Part shown: one piece after another, positions 12,301 to 26,845 of the stretch
Position numbering within the stretch: the first letter of the stretch is position 1
Layout: each line of letters begins with the position of its first letter
Assembly (NCBI GenBank): GCA_023238725.1
Contig: CM041534.1
Coordinates: 2,308,449-2,372,448 of the forward strand
Source of the DNA: Scortum barcoo
Taxonomy: Eukaryota; Chordata; Actinopteri; Centrarchiformes; Terapontidae
Direction of reading: 5' to 3'
DNA: 64,000 nt
The notes under the pieces: generated by a model
Seen by the model: only the letters and a program-made list of their open reading frames with translations
What the model was told of the DNA's origin: nothing
The model's database searches: none
Translations under genes and position numbers: made by a program

Positions 12301-14999
12301 GCAATAAATGTTTAATTATTAGATTAATAATCATCCCAGGAGGCGCTAAATCGGGGCAGTGGAGAAAAAGGGGGAGAAAAGACTTACTGTCACTGTCTTA
12401 ACCATAAACTATACACACACACAAAGGTCATCTCATATACATCAATGCACGCATACAGTATGTGTTAGACAAACACACATGGGACAAGCATAACTCCTGC
12501 TGTGTCGTTTGATGCTACGTCTACTGTCACACTTTCTGAAGACAAACTGCATGTCAATACCTTCATGGTTCCAAATTCTCCTGTGTGGCTCACAAACTGG
12601 AGTTTGCTTTAAAAAAGATCGAAGTTGATTTGTCTCTTGAAAAACTGACCCACTGCATATGTAGTGCATGCAGTGCAAGTACAAATTGGGTTCACAGTTT
12701 TGTACCAGAAAACAGCTTAAATGGTTACTTTTTAAAGCCATAATGAGCAGCAGAATCAGATACAGTACAGCAGTAGCTCTGCATTAAGTATTAATTTCTG
12801 AAGCTCACGATGTTCAGTTCTGTTTCCAAAAGCGCCCCATTATGAGCTTTAGCAAATGGCCATGACTGCTGGGCTGTTTCAGCTATTTTGCCAGCTATCT
12901 GTAAATTTAGGAGACTTCATAAGTGTGTGCATGCCTGTGTGTGCATGTGCATATGGATGAAACCCACATGCCTTCAATCAATGTTCAAGCATGCTATAGC
13001 CCTAATGCATAGTCTACATATCATCATTGACATGCACATGCGATCGTAGCAGTATTGTCGCATGTGGCGCCTGGACACCCCGCTGACAGCCTCAGTGTGA
13101 CTCCTATTAACGATGCCCGTCCCCCATCCGGACCCTGTCCTCCTGCTTCATCACTGTGACAATGGGAGCCATCCCATCGACAAAGTTGCCGTGACGACCC
13201 CTGTCCCAGGCCCTATTTTGGGGGTCCCTTCCATTCCCCCCTCATTTCAGAGGGTCTTCTATTCATGGGGCATCTGTGCCAGCTACATCCACACATACAG
13301 TGCTAATGACCGTACAATATGAGCATGGTATACGGCGAGTTGCGTAAGATCAATAGCCACTGACAGACTAGGTTGTGTATGGGAGTCGTGTTATCTTGTC
13401 AGTCTGTTGTAGTCATTTCACATGGATGTGCTTTAAAGTGTTTCAGTAATGTGAGAAGATGTGAAAGCTGCACACATCCCGTGGAGATGGACAATTTCCA
13501 TCTGGGTTTAAAACAGCATGACTGCAGCACTTAAGGTGCTCTTTGCTTCTTCAGTGACTCAAAAACTCTCACACACATATGCACACTCACACACACAGTA
13601 ATTCCTCAATCAGTCTCCTCAAGAGCCGACTTTCCACCTCCACAGCCAGGTCTCTCTCAGGGTGATTAACAGTCTAACGGAGGAACACCTTGCTCCACAC
13701 TCTCCCTAGTTGGAGTTACATTGTGTGGGAAGAGTTTGTGTAGAATAGTTCAGACACAATTACATACAGAGAGAGACAACCTTGTTTTTGCACTTAACCT
13801 GAATCAAGAAACTTATTAAACCAGGCTGATAACCTACAATTCAGTTTACTGACATGCTTTTTTTTTTTGGACAATATAGCTACATATTCTTGCAAAGACC
13901 CTGTGTTGTCCAATAAATGAGCCAGTATGTTACACTTGCTTTGCAGATAAAACAATAAATGGTCACAGCACTGCCGTCACCCGATAACGATATGTTGGGA
14001 GACACACAAAAGACAGCAAATCATAACTTGCACTTGGTGATAATATTGTTGCAATTATCTTCAACACCAAATTGCCTTTTTTTTTTATTTCTGTCATAAA
14101 ATGGCCATAATGAGGCAGCACTGAAGTGCCACTACAAAGATATGTGTATGATTGCATGCTCCCTGGTTTCTCTCCTCAGCAACTCATAATTCTCAGTAAA
14201 GACTCGCCGCAGCCATGTAAGCTGCCATCATGTTCTTGGTGAACACATAAACTCTGCTGTGTAAACATGCTGCATTTTGAGAAATTATATTTTAAATGAA
14301 TAAATAAATTTAAGTCCAGGCTTTATAGCCTCTAAAGTAGTATTAGTTTATAAAATGACACCTGTTTTAAATGTTATGTTATTTAATTTAATTATTTGTG
14401 AATTACTAACTGAGTGTGACCACAGTTAGTGTAGATGGTAGATGCGTGGTGACCTTTTGTTTTGTCAGAGCGTCTTTTGTCAGTGACATGAGGACCTCTG
14501 TTTGAGGCATGAAGGCAAATTTCATGCAAATCCATCAAATAGGGGAATGAATAGTGGGGCATTGAGTGTCTGGCCTTTCATACAAATGTTAATACAGAGA
14601 TGGATGCAGATGGGTCATTAATGTCAGCATCCTGTTGGATGGATGTCTTTGTTTCGCTATGACATTACATGTTCAAATCCTTTTAACATTCCCACACAGG
14701 CCTTTCAAAAGAAGAGAAAATAGTGAAATCCATCCATATTAGTGAGAACTTATTAATAAATACTAGCTGACACTTTGGTTCCTATAAAACAAGCATAATT
14801 AATTTTAATTCATTTTTTTTATTATTATTAGTTCTCAGCATATCAGAGTTGGCTATACAACATGAACTTTAGATGTACAGGAAAACAAGTACAAGTGATT
14901 TTTGGCTATAAAAATAAAATAAATTGAATGTTAAATTGGTAGAAAGTTAGCTAGTCAGCTATAGAACATGAACTGTTTGACAGGTTTAAGAGCTCTGTG
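12301..14999. other. intergenic, robo3-msantd2 interval (first part)
   Basis: I see no supportable gene here. It contains short CA-rich patches (about 12410-12480 and 13560-13600) and AT-rich sequence. The open frames are short and have no recognisable protein features. Confidence 0.6.
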
Positions 15000-15265
15000 A
15001 GGCTGTACTAAGCATGCTAACATGCCCTCAGTGACAATGTCATCATGTTGATCTTTACAAGGTATTATGTTTACCATGTTCACCATCTCACTTATTATGT
15101 TTTAGTACTAATTAGCCCTAAACACAGTACAGCCATCTTGTAGATGTTTGAAATATTTTACTAGAGTTGAAATTATGACCTGCTGTTGGCATCTGAGGTT
15201 ATTGAAATCCCTACTGGAGGCCTAACGTCATTAGTGGAAATCCAACAATAATACATTTCACACAA
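15000..15265. repeat. degenerate teleost interspersed repeat (CTAATTAGCAC... family)
   Basis: Recognisable landmarks of an abundant fish repeat occur in the expected order: GCATGCTAACATG, then GTTTACCATGTTCACCATCT, then CTAATTAGCCCTAAACACA with GTACAGCC, then TTGAAATTATGACCTG, and a diverged tail with a GAAATCCAACAATA-like block. The copy is old, with many substitutions and gaps. I know the family as common in percomorph genomes but cannot name its class with certainty. Confidence 0.65.
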
Positions 15266-18200
15266 AACATTGTAGAGAGCAGGTACTGCTACTTTTCTTC
15301 CTTTTCCCCCGGCCTTTATCTGGGACCAGCATTTATTTCTTCTAGGTCCTGGCTACTAGTGTTAACCTCTTTAAATACCAGATTTTATTCTACGATTGAT
15401 TCATTTACTGTATTGTTGACTCATGAGAATAAGTACCATTAGCATGATTTTAAACGTACATATAGCTGTACTGGTAGCTTTCACCATTGAGTTAATGAGC
15501 TCATACAGTACACAGTGTGTGAGCACCTTGACCCAGCATATTGTTTCAACACATCCATAAATGATTTGGATGAATTATTAAAACCAGAGGATCACAAACA
15601 ACAGAAATGTACTGATCCTCATTTGGATCAATACATTACATCAACATCCTATGCTGGGAAACAGAGCATGCCATACAAAGCCAAGGTGGATAGGAGCTTG
15701 ATTGATGTTTCTCATACATGAGAAACAGTTTTTAGACCACCATCACAATTGGCCTTTACATTACTGATTTTACTTTCCCAGTGCCTCTGATGATGAGTCA
15801 GTCTATTAAATGAGAAGCCAAAACCCAAATCTATTGAAAGAACCTTGTATATTTTTCTTTTTTTCTGTTAGCTGACCTGATGGAACAATTTTACACTGCC
15901 CCAGCACCATAACTTAACAGAGGTAAATTTGGTCTTCAACAGTGAGAGAGCAATGCAGCCCCACATGTTTTCTCAAGTCAGCAGGACAGGCTAGAACAGT
16001 CTGATAGTACATTCTTACATATAAATACATTGATACCTGGAAGGTGCTTTTTGAGCCAGAGCTTTCTGTAAACAACTGAATATTGTGCTGCATCAAGGGA
16101 AATTCTTCTTACTTACACGGGGAATTCCATATTCCAGGAGTAAAACTGTCTAACATTTTGGAAACTGCATCTTTAATGAAGGAACTGTATCATATCACTC
16201 TAAAGCTATGACCATTTTAGATTCATTAAACTTGAATTAGAACCAAAATGAATTCCCTCTAAAAATACATGCAAAGGGTAATTTCTCTCCTCTCAAATGG
16301 ATATGTAGGGCTTGTGTTATTGCCTGAGAAGCTTCACCTTCTGTTCAGGAGAAAGCATCAAAAGTTGGGGGCTCCTGATTCTTAATGTAATGTCCAAAGA
16401 AATCTCTAGCCTCATTGCAGTGGCTCGTTGTCATGTGAGCTGCTTTGCCTGTCAGTGTAATGACAGGGTGGGAGTCCTATTCCCCTGAATGAGTGTCAGC
16501 TGAGATGAAGTGTGGTTAATGTCTGACTTGTCCTGAGCAGCGAGACGTGATTGCTGCCAGCACCTGCAGTCAGACAGGCATCAGAAAGGTAGCGACGGGC
16601 CACAAGACACCACATGGCACCGGGGTGGAACATCTGTGCCCAGGTCTGGTCATGTGCACTTCTGGGGTCTGCTGCTGCAGTTTGCCCCCATGGGAATCTC
16701 TGAGCCGGGGCATAGACACCTCTACCCCAGCTGGATGTGAAGGGCCAAAAGCAGGCAAGCAGCCAGATCCAGCATCCCAACCAGGCTGCAGGTGTGCGAT
16801 ACTCCCCCCTCAGTCTGCCTCCTGCACTGATACATCTCATCCACTGACACACAACTACCATCAGCAAGGAAGGTGGCAGTAATTGGGGGGTGTTTGTCTT
16901 TTTTGGCAATAAAAATCATTTGCTACTGACCTGGACCAGCAAGCAGTTGGCAGAGTCCATCATTAGAGCTGGGTGCTGCCACTGCCCATATGCCAAAGTG
17001 CCATAATTGGTGCCTCTGTCCTATACATTTGGTGTGCAGGCCAGAAGGACAGGCCCCCAGAGCAAAATGGCCGCTGTCTCCCTCTGGGGCGCTGTGTTCA
17101 ATCATGCCTCTCACAAACTAGCTCTCCAGGAAACCCTGCGGACAATTTCCTCATTTCCTCCAATTGCCTCATAGCTTCAAAGCCAACTTCAAAGCATTTG
17201 GACCTTTAAGGGCAGAGGGGAATCCTTGTGTGTCATCTATATCTATTTCTTCTCATCGATAGCCATATAGCATTCAGCATAACTGAAAGTGACAGAGCCA
17301 ATATGCTTTAGTCCGGGTATTATCCGATCTCCAGGGGCCTAAGTTGCATGCAGGACCATGAGGGGAGGAAGTTAAACAAAGCACTAGCCACACCCCACAG
17401 CCTGAGAATCTAAACCCTGAGCAAACTCTGGGTAATTGCACAACAAAAGCACAATTAGCCACGACCCCATGGATATTAAGTAGGAAAAGATGGACATGTC
17501 ATTTATCAGAAATTTACATCTCATGAATTCCCCTCCACACACTATTTCATATCAATCGCATTTTCTTCTTCTTTTCATTCTATTTTATTTTCAGATGAAT
17601 GCAGATAAATGCAAAGTACTCATTTAAATATGCATTAGCATTATAACCATCCCCACCTACCCAAATAGAAGGTGGTAATTTTAGTAAGCCCCAGACCATG
17701 TCTGTTCCCTCGGGTTAGACTCCTCCAGTCCTACGGCGGAGCACTACCATTTTCAAGTGCTTCTTGAAGACTAACCCTGTGCACTGCGCTGCAGTGAGAC
17801 TTTGATGTAACTTGCCTGGAAAAAGACCTTGTGCCATTCAATGAAATTGGCTCACACTTTCACAATCAGTGTGCGTGGACCTTCGAAACACTGGAGTTCA
17901 TTCCAATCAACGTCGGAGGAATATTGCAGTGCAAGAGTGAAGAGGTCTGCGTAATATTGATTGGATCTAAAAAAGATGAGTTATTTGTCAGCCTCAGAAT
18001 TTGAAGGAGGAGAAAACTTTTGAGCTTGATTGCTTTCCCACAGTGCTGTGCTCAGTGGACAGCCAACTTCAAAGAGACCCGCGTTCCCGGGGAAAATCAA
18101 TGGCAAGCACCAGTCACAGCTTAATAAGTGCTTTAACCAGGACTCACCTGGAGAGATTTAGCCAGCTTTGCTGTCATTCTCCACAACATGTTATCTGATG

Positions 18201-21200
18201 AATCTGGAATGTCCTTCCATCCATTAAAAAACAAGATGTTACAATGGTACAACACCCCAAAATGGTATCATATTTTTCATGTTTACATATAAATAAGCAA
18301 TCAGAGAAAAATCTGATCCTGAAGTCTTAGTGTTTTTATTTTATCTCATGCTCATTTTTGTATTGTTTTCTTTATATAATTTGTTACAGTGATCTACAGA
18401 TTTTAAAAAACAATGACTCAGAGGGGGAGGATTCCCAGTATGTCTTGACTATTCATCTTGTCAGTCAGAAAAAATGAAGGTAAAATACATTTCACAGTGG
18501 GGGCAAATAATATGAGATGCGAGTTTTCTATGCTTTAATGATTTCAGCCTATTCTTCCTGAGTTGAATAAAGTGCATTTGAGCAAGTTAAACAAGCATGT
18601 AGGCACAAAAGAGATTGAAACCCAATGTACTTGTACATGTACACCTACTGAGGTGTGTCTTGCCTAAAATGCCCTCAAGGCTGCTAAAACAACTGCATCA
18701 CGCTCCAGTGGCTACCACCCCACCTCTTCTCTAAGTGCCAGGGCAGGCAGGCCAGCTGGGCCCTCCTCCGTCTCCGCCTGCCTCTCCCTCTCTATGAGGC
18801 TGATGAGCCAGGCACTGTAACAGGTAGACTCCCCAGGTGCTGGGACCTCCTCCCAGCTCACTAAGCTATTGCACGTCAGCTCTACAAAGCTGAGCTTAAT
18901 TAATCAAGGGGGTGGGCTACTACTGGCCAATAATGAGCCACGGTGAGAGTAATGTCATAGCATGAAAAGATGTGGGGGTCCGAGGGCCTTTTTTTTTCTG
19001 GTAGTGAATTATGGATTTTAACCATCTGGCCATGCAGGAGGGGTAGGGAGAGGCAAATGATATGCCTGATGGACGACTTTAACAAAGATGTGGCAAGAGA
19101 GTGGGGCGTGTCTGGGATCACAAGCTGAATTATTGCAAGCGTGACTGAGCTATTGTGTGGTGTGATGGGTTGGTTATTCACAGCTGGGGCAGCCCAAATT
19201 GTTCTTTTATATTCTTTTATTCTCCTTTATTGAAGCCAGAGGGGTTTGGAAAATGATTAACAGACAGAACAACAAGACAGACTCATTGTCAACCTTTCCC
19301 TCTCAATTTAGTCCCCATCCATTTATTTTCACCACTGTCTCTGTGATGCAAATGCACAGGCTTGCTTGGTTAACTGTACCATCACTGGTCAGGCCCCAGA
19401 AAATTGGTTGAAATAACACAGCGGGTGCAGCTTGTGTGCCAAAATCAAGGGTTTGTTTTTGCTTCTTTTTTATGTGAGAAATTTGTAATGCGGGAAACTT
19501 TTTGGGGGGAAGAAAAGTTTTACCTGTACCTTGACAAAACACTCATAAACACACAACTTAGCCTTCTTCACCGTCATCTCAGATAACACTGACATATGCC
19601 CATACAACATAGAACAACAAGGCTCATGCAGCCAGCCAAGTCGCCCACCGTGCTTCATGCTCAAACACCCCCACTCCTCCTCCTCTGCCTCTCTGTTATG
19701 CTTCTTCCATCTGGCGTCCATTTTGCAGCCCACCTCCTCTGGCCCTTAGGGGGGGTTGGGAGCAAAAGAAACCAGGGTCAGCTTAACAAAACCTCTCAAA
19801 GGGCACCAGTCCCCCCTGCCACTCCATAAACCCAACTAGATGGAGTTTTCATGGCAATTAGGGCAGAGAGATGAGTGGCTCTTTTCCAGGCACCCACTGG
19901 CTCTTCACTGCCACTGGTACCAATGCTCTCACATCTTTCACACTGAAGCCATTAGCACGGCTGGCCCGCTGGCAAGGACTAATTGTCAGCCTCACAGGAA
20001 ATGACACAGGCTCTAATGGTCATGCCGTCATTTGGAGGCTCCTGAGATCAGAGACAGTTGGTTTACAATGACTGGAGGTGTTCAGGCCACACCAGATACA
20101 CCGTTCACTGGACCAGTCTCAGATGCCATCACCGGATGTTTATGACTCTAAACATGCTAAGCACTTTGATCTTGTCTTAACTACTTTAAATGACCCAATT
20201 CTAGACAATATGAAGTTGTAACTAAGTTTGGGTCTCTCATCACTGATCAAAGTTTCTGTTTGAAAAATGTAGCATGTGCTGATGTGATCATTCCACAGCA
20301 GTATGGGACAAACATACCACATTCAGTCCTGCATGAAAATAATGCAGCTCACTCATTTATTTGGATGACACCAAAGTTGAAAAATCCCAAAGTTGCAAAA
20401 CCAGCACTGTTTTCTGATAGGCCTTTAAATTCACAGATCTGTTACTCAAACTGGACTTCCTGGATTGTATTTCATGTCTCAGCAGATCATAAGACTCTCA
20501 GTTCTTCTTCTACATGCATTATAGAGTACAAACATTACAACATTATCTCTTTGGAGACCTTGCTCCAAATGGACCCCCAACCCCAAATCCCTCATTCCCC
20601 TACTTCCTTTGGACATACATTGCATTCACACAGAGGCCCAAGTCTCTCTAGCACAATGCACAGCACATCATCTAATTAAGTCACTGAGCATTTCATTGCG
20701 ATCATTAGGAGAGTCTTGTTAAGATTTGATGCCTGAACAGGTCTAAAGCTGCAGCCTGTGGTGTCAGCCTCCTTGAATACAGATACGAATTAGCAGATAT
20801 GTTATAGTGCATGCTAGGCAACACTGTCTACTCACATATTGCCCATGTGTTTGAGCAAAAAACTTTTAGATATTCGGCTTTTGGTTGACTGTGACTCAAT
20901 TTGTACAAAATCCCAAGGATCAGGAGTTAAAACACAAAAGCAGCATTGTGAAGAATGACTCATTAATGTTAAAGTACGTGCTCCTTATTTTGGTTATTTC
21001 AAAACTTCATTTAGCTCTGACAGAAGTTAAGTCAAAGGCCATTAGGAATTCTGTTCCTTTTGGTCCTTTTTACTCCATTGTTCACCCTTTTCAACATGCA
21101 ATGAGCAGAACAATGACAGCAACTACACAAACATCATTGTATGAGTAAAGCTTGTTTTATTCATCTAACAGCAGGTACTGCCCAGACAGACAAAAATCAC

Positions 21201-22377
21201 ATATTGATTTAGGATGAATCACACAGTTAAATACAGACTTTGTTTTTCTGAAGAAATTAACAGATTATTTGTGTTGCTTTTATCAATGTTGGCATTTGGA
21301 TAGTCGCAAAGCTTATACCCAGTGCTAAACCAGCATGACATGAGCTCATTTATACACATAATAATACACATATAGTTAGTATCTCAAGTCCGACAGATGA
21401 ATATTTTTTTCCAGCTTTTCCAGCTGATATTTAGAAAACATGAATGGGTAAGCTCCTTGAATTATTCATATTCATGCTTTCTTTCACAGCAGAAAGGGTG
21501 ACAATTATGATGTCAGTGAATAAATAAGAAGATTTATAAAAGTTAAAAATTGAATCTACACTGCTGTCAGTTTTTAGTATAAAACTTTTATTATATTATC
21601 AAAATAGGTTTAGTTATAAAATATGCATTTGATGCATGAACTATTGTATACATATATGTGGACTTTTACATGTGAAAAGTTAAAAATCTTTCTGCAACCC
21701 ACTTATATTATCTATGTTTTCATCTTAATGACTGTATTTAATAGGTGAAATGTACAAAGGACTGTGACTTTTCCCTGAATTCACATAATCAAAGTCCTTA
21801 GGAAACTAGATCTCGTCAACCTAATACCAATGACTATGTTATCTGTTTAAACTCTTAACAATACATGCCAGCATCCATTGTTTGTTCATCCATAGAAAGC
21901 TCATGTGTTTGTCTACCAAAGCCATGAGTGATTACTGTTCATTGGAAAGGGCAGCCCTTTAATTAGTCAGGGGTCTCTGGGGAGCCATTACCACAGGGGA
22001 ATCTCGCCCCCTCTTTATTAGCCCATTTTAATATTGACTAGGAAAAGAGATACACAGGATGGGGCAATTTGGTTTTCCTCCAACGGGACACCAGTTCCTG
22101 TGAATATGCATGCTGCGATGTGGGCTATGGAGTAGTTGTGGGGGTGTGGGGATATGTGACAGGGGTGATAGATGACTTGGGTCGGGCATCATCTGGGGTC
22201 CCTCACACCGTAACAAAAGGGGTTGTAAGTTCCATCGGACTTAATAAAGAGTCTGAGGAAATGCAGTACCAGAAAGTGACAGATGAGAAACGTTTCTGAT
22301 GAAAAGGAGATGAAGTGTTAGGAATGTTCCTGTCTATCACTTTAATAAATGCACAAAGTTTAGGTGAGATATAGAAT
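15266..22377. other. intergenic, robo3-msantd2 interval (second part)
   Basis: No gene is supported. GC-richer stretches around 16.5-17.1 kb and 18.7-18.9 kb carry overlapping open frames on both strands without recognisable domains, so I treat them as chance frames. A stretch at about 21.94-22.03 kb has compact, non-repetitive sequence with a TTTAATTAG homeodomain-type core and looks like a conserved non-coding element. That is an impression only, since no alignment was possible. Confidence 0.5.
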
Positions 22378-22500
22378 AGTTGCTGTGGACCTCATAGGGA
22401 TTCAGTGTCTTGCCCAAGGGCTCCTAGGTAGGTTGAATGCCTGCCAACACTGGAGTTTGAATCTGGGCCCCTTTGTTACCATAGGACTTCAAGCCTCAGT
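22378..22500. repeat. degenerate teleost interspersed repeat (CTTGCCCAAGG family)
   Basis: The phrase ATTCAGTGTCTTGCCCAAGG followed about 40 bp later by GGAGTTTGAATCTGGGCCCC is the hallmark of a short repeat common in fish genomes. Both ends are eroded, and no tail or target-site duplication is visible. Confidence 0.5.
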
Positions 22501-25500
22501 ACACCTCCCAGATTCAAAATTACCATAAAAAACCTTCCAGAGTGAACACTTATCCGTAGAACAGTGAACAAATGATGGCATTAGAATAAACCGTGGTTGT
22601 AACAACCATTTCTTCAAAAAAAAGTAATTCTTGTCAAAGTCATTCTTTCCTCTTGTACCAAAGTTACAGAAGGGTGAACCCATCATACTGCAGACACTAA
22701 TTCCAAGGACAGACTTGATCTTTTCCAATTTCATCCCTACACCTCTTTGAAAGCTACTTTAATTAAAAGTCAGAGTGGAAAATGAACACATTTCACTCCA
22801 CAACTCTCTGTCTCTTTACTTTGCTTCTCTATCTCTTACTTTGAGGTAATTTTTTCATGTCTGCCATTGTTCCCCGAGTCAGCTGCTCATTTCAAATGAT
22901 GTGATCAAGAGGCGCATCACAGGGGATGACTAATTACCAGCCCTGATGCATATATTTTAGCCATCTTGTTTGGGAATAGAGAGATTAAGGAATTGAGAGA
23001 CATATGTTGTCAAGCACCGACCTTGGAGAGACCTGAGATGCATCTTTCGCTGCTAAAGTGGCTTCAGTGGTGTATCAAGCCTTTCAGAAACCTCCCGAAT
23101 GCAATTACAGCAGGGGATTATGTCCCTTGCTCCACACAAGGATAAACTCAAATTGGCCACAGTGTGTGTTTAAGTGTATGTTTTTTGTGCATGCAAAAGT
23201 GGAGCGGTGTGTTATTGGCAGCTGATCCCCCCTTAAGGCTTCTGTTTCATCATGCACGCCTCATCCTGTTTGGGCTGCAGCTGCCTGGTAAACAGTATAT
23301 AAATACATAGTCAAAAAGACCTCCGCCTTCTGTTTTGAGTAATTTACAGGGTGTTTCTGATGTTTATATTTATGTCAGTTTGACTTTCAGTCCCTTCCTG
23401 CATCACCCTTTCTATCTGTCCCAGGCTTTGTACTTTTTCCTACTCCCCAGACCCACTATCCTTGAGTTGTCCACCAGATACCCTCAGACTTTTTCACCTC
23501 CGTGTTCACCTGCTCACCTGCCCTGACATCCCTAATCAACCCTATGTAGCTCCAATTTTGTCTGGGAAATAAATCCTTGAACTGCATTTGATCCTCCTCG
23601 GCTGCACTGCATAACGAGCTGTGACAGTTTATGGGATGTGACTTCAAACTGTTTTCGCAGCTACAGTGGAAGCATTGTGGTACATGTGCATGGCAGAACA
23701 ACACGACCCCTGACACCTTTAGTGGATTCAGAGTGGAAATGAAAGGCAGAAACATTTTACTGAAAAAAATTAAGAATTCGTCCTGAAACAGAGTGTGCTC
23801 TAGTCTAAATGAGAGAACAATGACAACGATATGCAAGGTTGTAACACATGTACAGTACATGTACAAGTTTTGGATATAACCACCAGACACCTGACACTGA
23901 CTCAAGTGAAATTACTTGAGCACATTTGTCAGACCTCACACAACGTCCTCTGGAGTCACAAACAGTTTAAAGTAACTTTTTTCATATGCACATATAGTGC
24001 TTACCTGGAAACACACTTTGATGTGTAAAATTGAATTAGTTCCCTGTAAGGTCTGTTCAGGCATGACTTCAGTTTCTATCTGATCCATTATGTAGTCTGT
24101 TACTTACAGGCTCTCTTAAGTATAAATAATCAGAACAGCTTCACCTGGAGTGCCATTAGGAGCATAATGAACACATTCACAGGTTTAAGTCCTACTCTGT
24201 CACAACCAATTTAAAGTTGCTATTGGCAAATTTATTTATCACTTTTTTGGAGAACAAATAAAAAAGAGGGCTCCATTGGGTGATAAAAGAATGAGCTGTG
24301 GCCAGTCAGCTGCCTGGTTTTTGGTGAAATGAACTGTGGCAGCCTGGAGGGAAAATATTAACATGCCAGGCACCTCAGTTATCTAATAAATCAATCTTGA
24401 TACATATAATAATAACTAACTCAGGTTATTTTGCTGTTTAGTTAGAATAGTTTTTTTCACTAACAAGACTTTCCACCCCTGAGTCATCATCAGTCGGGAG
24501 GGAAAGATGCTCTCTGTTACTCTCCTCTCCTCCTCTTCGCCACAGAGGGATCACATGTGCGGCTGCGATTGAGGGGCATTAGTGCTCCATGGTAATCAAA
24601 GGCAGAGGATAGAGAGGGAGGGAAGGAGGGATATAAAGAGGCTCGGTTGGGCGCCAAAGTAGCCCCCTCTGCACCCAGCGCCTTTTAATTAGGCTCACAG
24701 CAGGGACGCTCCACCGACACACACGCCGCTCATCACTCACACACAGATGCATGCACATACTCATATAAACTGACAGTCACATACCTTTTTCTGCTTCATT
24801 ATTCCAGAGTATGTGTCATCTCCATTTTCTGTTAAATCGGGGGTTTGGATGTCCCAGGGTTGTCAAGGGAGTTAAGAGGCTGTGTTCTGAAATTCGGTGA
24901 CCCTTCTTCTCTCAGGTAATTCTGCCATGTCATGAGCTTTTTGTCTAACAAAGGGATTATGGGTGTCATATATGTTCAGTGACATCAATTTATAACCTCA
25001 CAAATATTGCAAAGTCTGTGTATCTAATATTGGCTTCCAAAATGCACAAATCTACATTTTAATTATTGATTTATTTCTTCAGTTTGATCAATTATTATGT
25101 GGTAACAAGATATTTTTAAGGTTTACATGGTTCATATATTTTGTCAATATACAAAACAGGGTTGCACAATGAAATGAAAGTTGTAGCCCCGTTATACTAA
25201 ACACAGAAAATATAGAGACAGACCATATATTCAAATATGAAATTAGAAAAAAACATAAAATTAAAAACAATATATACAGTTACATAAATACATACATTAC
25301 ATAAAAATGTAGTGGCATTTTGATGTGGTAAAACAGTATAATGGAATTAATAAATGTCATGTCAGCATAATGTCATTTAATAAAATTATTTAATTATCAT
25401 TTGTTCAAAATGTTAAAATGTAAGATGGCAATGCACAAACTGGACACAGAGTTCATTCCATGTTGTTAAATAATTGATCATTAACAATTACAAATATATA

Positions 25501-26677
25501 ACAAGAATCAGTATGTGTACACATATAAGGAATCTGACCCCAAGTTTGGCAAGAATTTCTCATTTTTTCAATCTAAAAAAATCCAACAGCAGATGTAATA
25601 CTGAAGGGGAATGAAGCCATAAATTGTCCTCTGCCTTTATAGAACCATCACAGCTGCATTATTTAAAGCATAAACTTTAGTATCTCAGCTCATTAGATGT
25701 ATTGACAGGATCTTTTTTTTTAAACAGAGGCACTGAGATATAGCTCACCATCTGCCTGGACTCCTCTGTTTCCTGACATTTGGTCAACGACCTTTAACCT
25801 TGCAGGGAAATGTCATGACACCAATAGCCATCCTGATACAGCAGACCCTGAAACAACTAAGACCCTAAACATCACCCTGATGCAAAACACACACAAAAAA
25901 ACTGTAATAAACTTGAGCAAGCACAGATGAGAGCTTGAATGATTTTTAGTTTGGACTTTGACTGGACTTACAGTGGTACTGTAGGTTTTATATTCCAGGT
26001 ACACACTTCATTTGAGTTTAAATTTGTGGAGGGCTGACAGTGAATTATTATCCTGGCAGGGGAGTGGGGGGTGCTTTTTGATCCATAAAGGTCTAACATG
26101 ATATGCTTTTATCCATTTAATTAAAGAGGGATTTAGCATGGCCATCTGAACTTTTTATTTTACCTGATGCTCAAAACAGGGAGCCCATGGGGAATATGAA
26201 TTTTGAGAGTATAGAGTCTGTGTAATTATTCAGCAAAGACATTAGCAACATTCAAGGCCATGTCAGTGACAAAACCTCCTCTACTTTCAAGTGTAGAACC
26301 AATGGATGGTGCAGAATTAGTTTCTGCTGTTGAAGCCTGCTTATACATTGGCATTCACTTTATCAATCTGACACATTCTTGTCCTTTCTCTGCCATTAGA
26401 TAGCTTTCAACAATCAGTTAAATGATATTATATTTATAAAGGTCACAATCACTGGCAAAAGCAAGAAAAGAAGTTCACACTGATCACGAATGATGTATAA
26501 AAAATACTTATGTTTCCTAACACTTACACACAAGTTTTGTTTTTTCATGTTTCCCAGTTTTGTAATTCACCTATTGAGGGTTCATTCATGATTTACTTAT
26601 AGTGAAGTCCCTTTGGTTGAGTTTTGTGATTAGTCATATTGTCAGAGTTTTTAAAAGTACCATGGCTATTTAAATGA
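22501..26677. other. intergenic, robo3-msantd2 interval (third part)
   Basis: There is no gene that I can support. The 149-codon minus-strand open frame at 23.46-23.91 kb begins with a non-ATG codon and shows no domain or signal. The region 24.95-25.55 kb is very AT-rich. Stretches near 22.90-22.99 kb and 26.03-26.16 kb have TAATTA-type cores in otherwise complex sequence and are candidate conserved non-coding elements. Confidence 0.5.
24632..24638 (+). promoter_or_regulatory. isolated TATA-box-like site
   Basis: TATAAAG sits in a purine-rich to GC-rich transition. About 25 bp downstream the sequence becomes GC-rich with CpGs for roughly 90 bp. No coding exon with a start follows within the next few hundred bases, so this could only serve a non-coding or distant transcript. 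Confidence 0.15.
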
Positions 26678-26845
26678 GACTATGTCTCTCGGCTGGCCTG
26701 GGAACGCCTCGGGGTCCCCCCGGAAGAGCTGGAGGAAGTGTCTGGGGTGAGGGAAGTCTGGGCATCTCTGCTCAGACTGCTGCCTCCGCGACCCGGTCCC
26801 GGACCAAGCGGATGAAGAAGAAGAAGATGAAGAAGATATATTAAG
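26678..26845 (+). mobile_element. RTE/Rex3-like retrotransposon 3' end (truncated relic)
   Basis: The plus strand encodes a C-terminal retrotransposon peptide with the characteristic SRLAWERLGVPPEELEEV and VREVWASLLRLLPPRP segments, ending at TGA 26813-26815. This matches the abundant Rex3-type RTE element of fish as I remember its ORF end. The stop is followed directly by an AAGAAGAAGATGAAGAAGAT stretch that looks like a decayed GATG-type tail, which is typical of this family. The element is severely 5'-truncated: only about 46 codons remain, with no reverse transcriptase core. It is GC-rich inside AT-rich DNA, so recently arrived compared with other repeats here. Confidence 0.8.

Noticed and set aside
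16496..16909. 137-codon minus-strand frame overlapping a 111-codon plus-strand frame
   Set aside because: Both strands are open at once in a GC-richer patch, which is typical of chance frames, and neither peptide resembles a known family.
20260..20679. 139-codon plus-strand open frame
   Set aside because: Amino-acid content looks like translated non-coding DNA and there are no plausible splice sites or homologous motifs.
23456..23905. 149-codon minus-strand open frame
   Set aside because: It begins with a non-ATG codon, has no splice-site framing, no domain and no conserved-looking segments. It is a chance frame.
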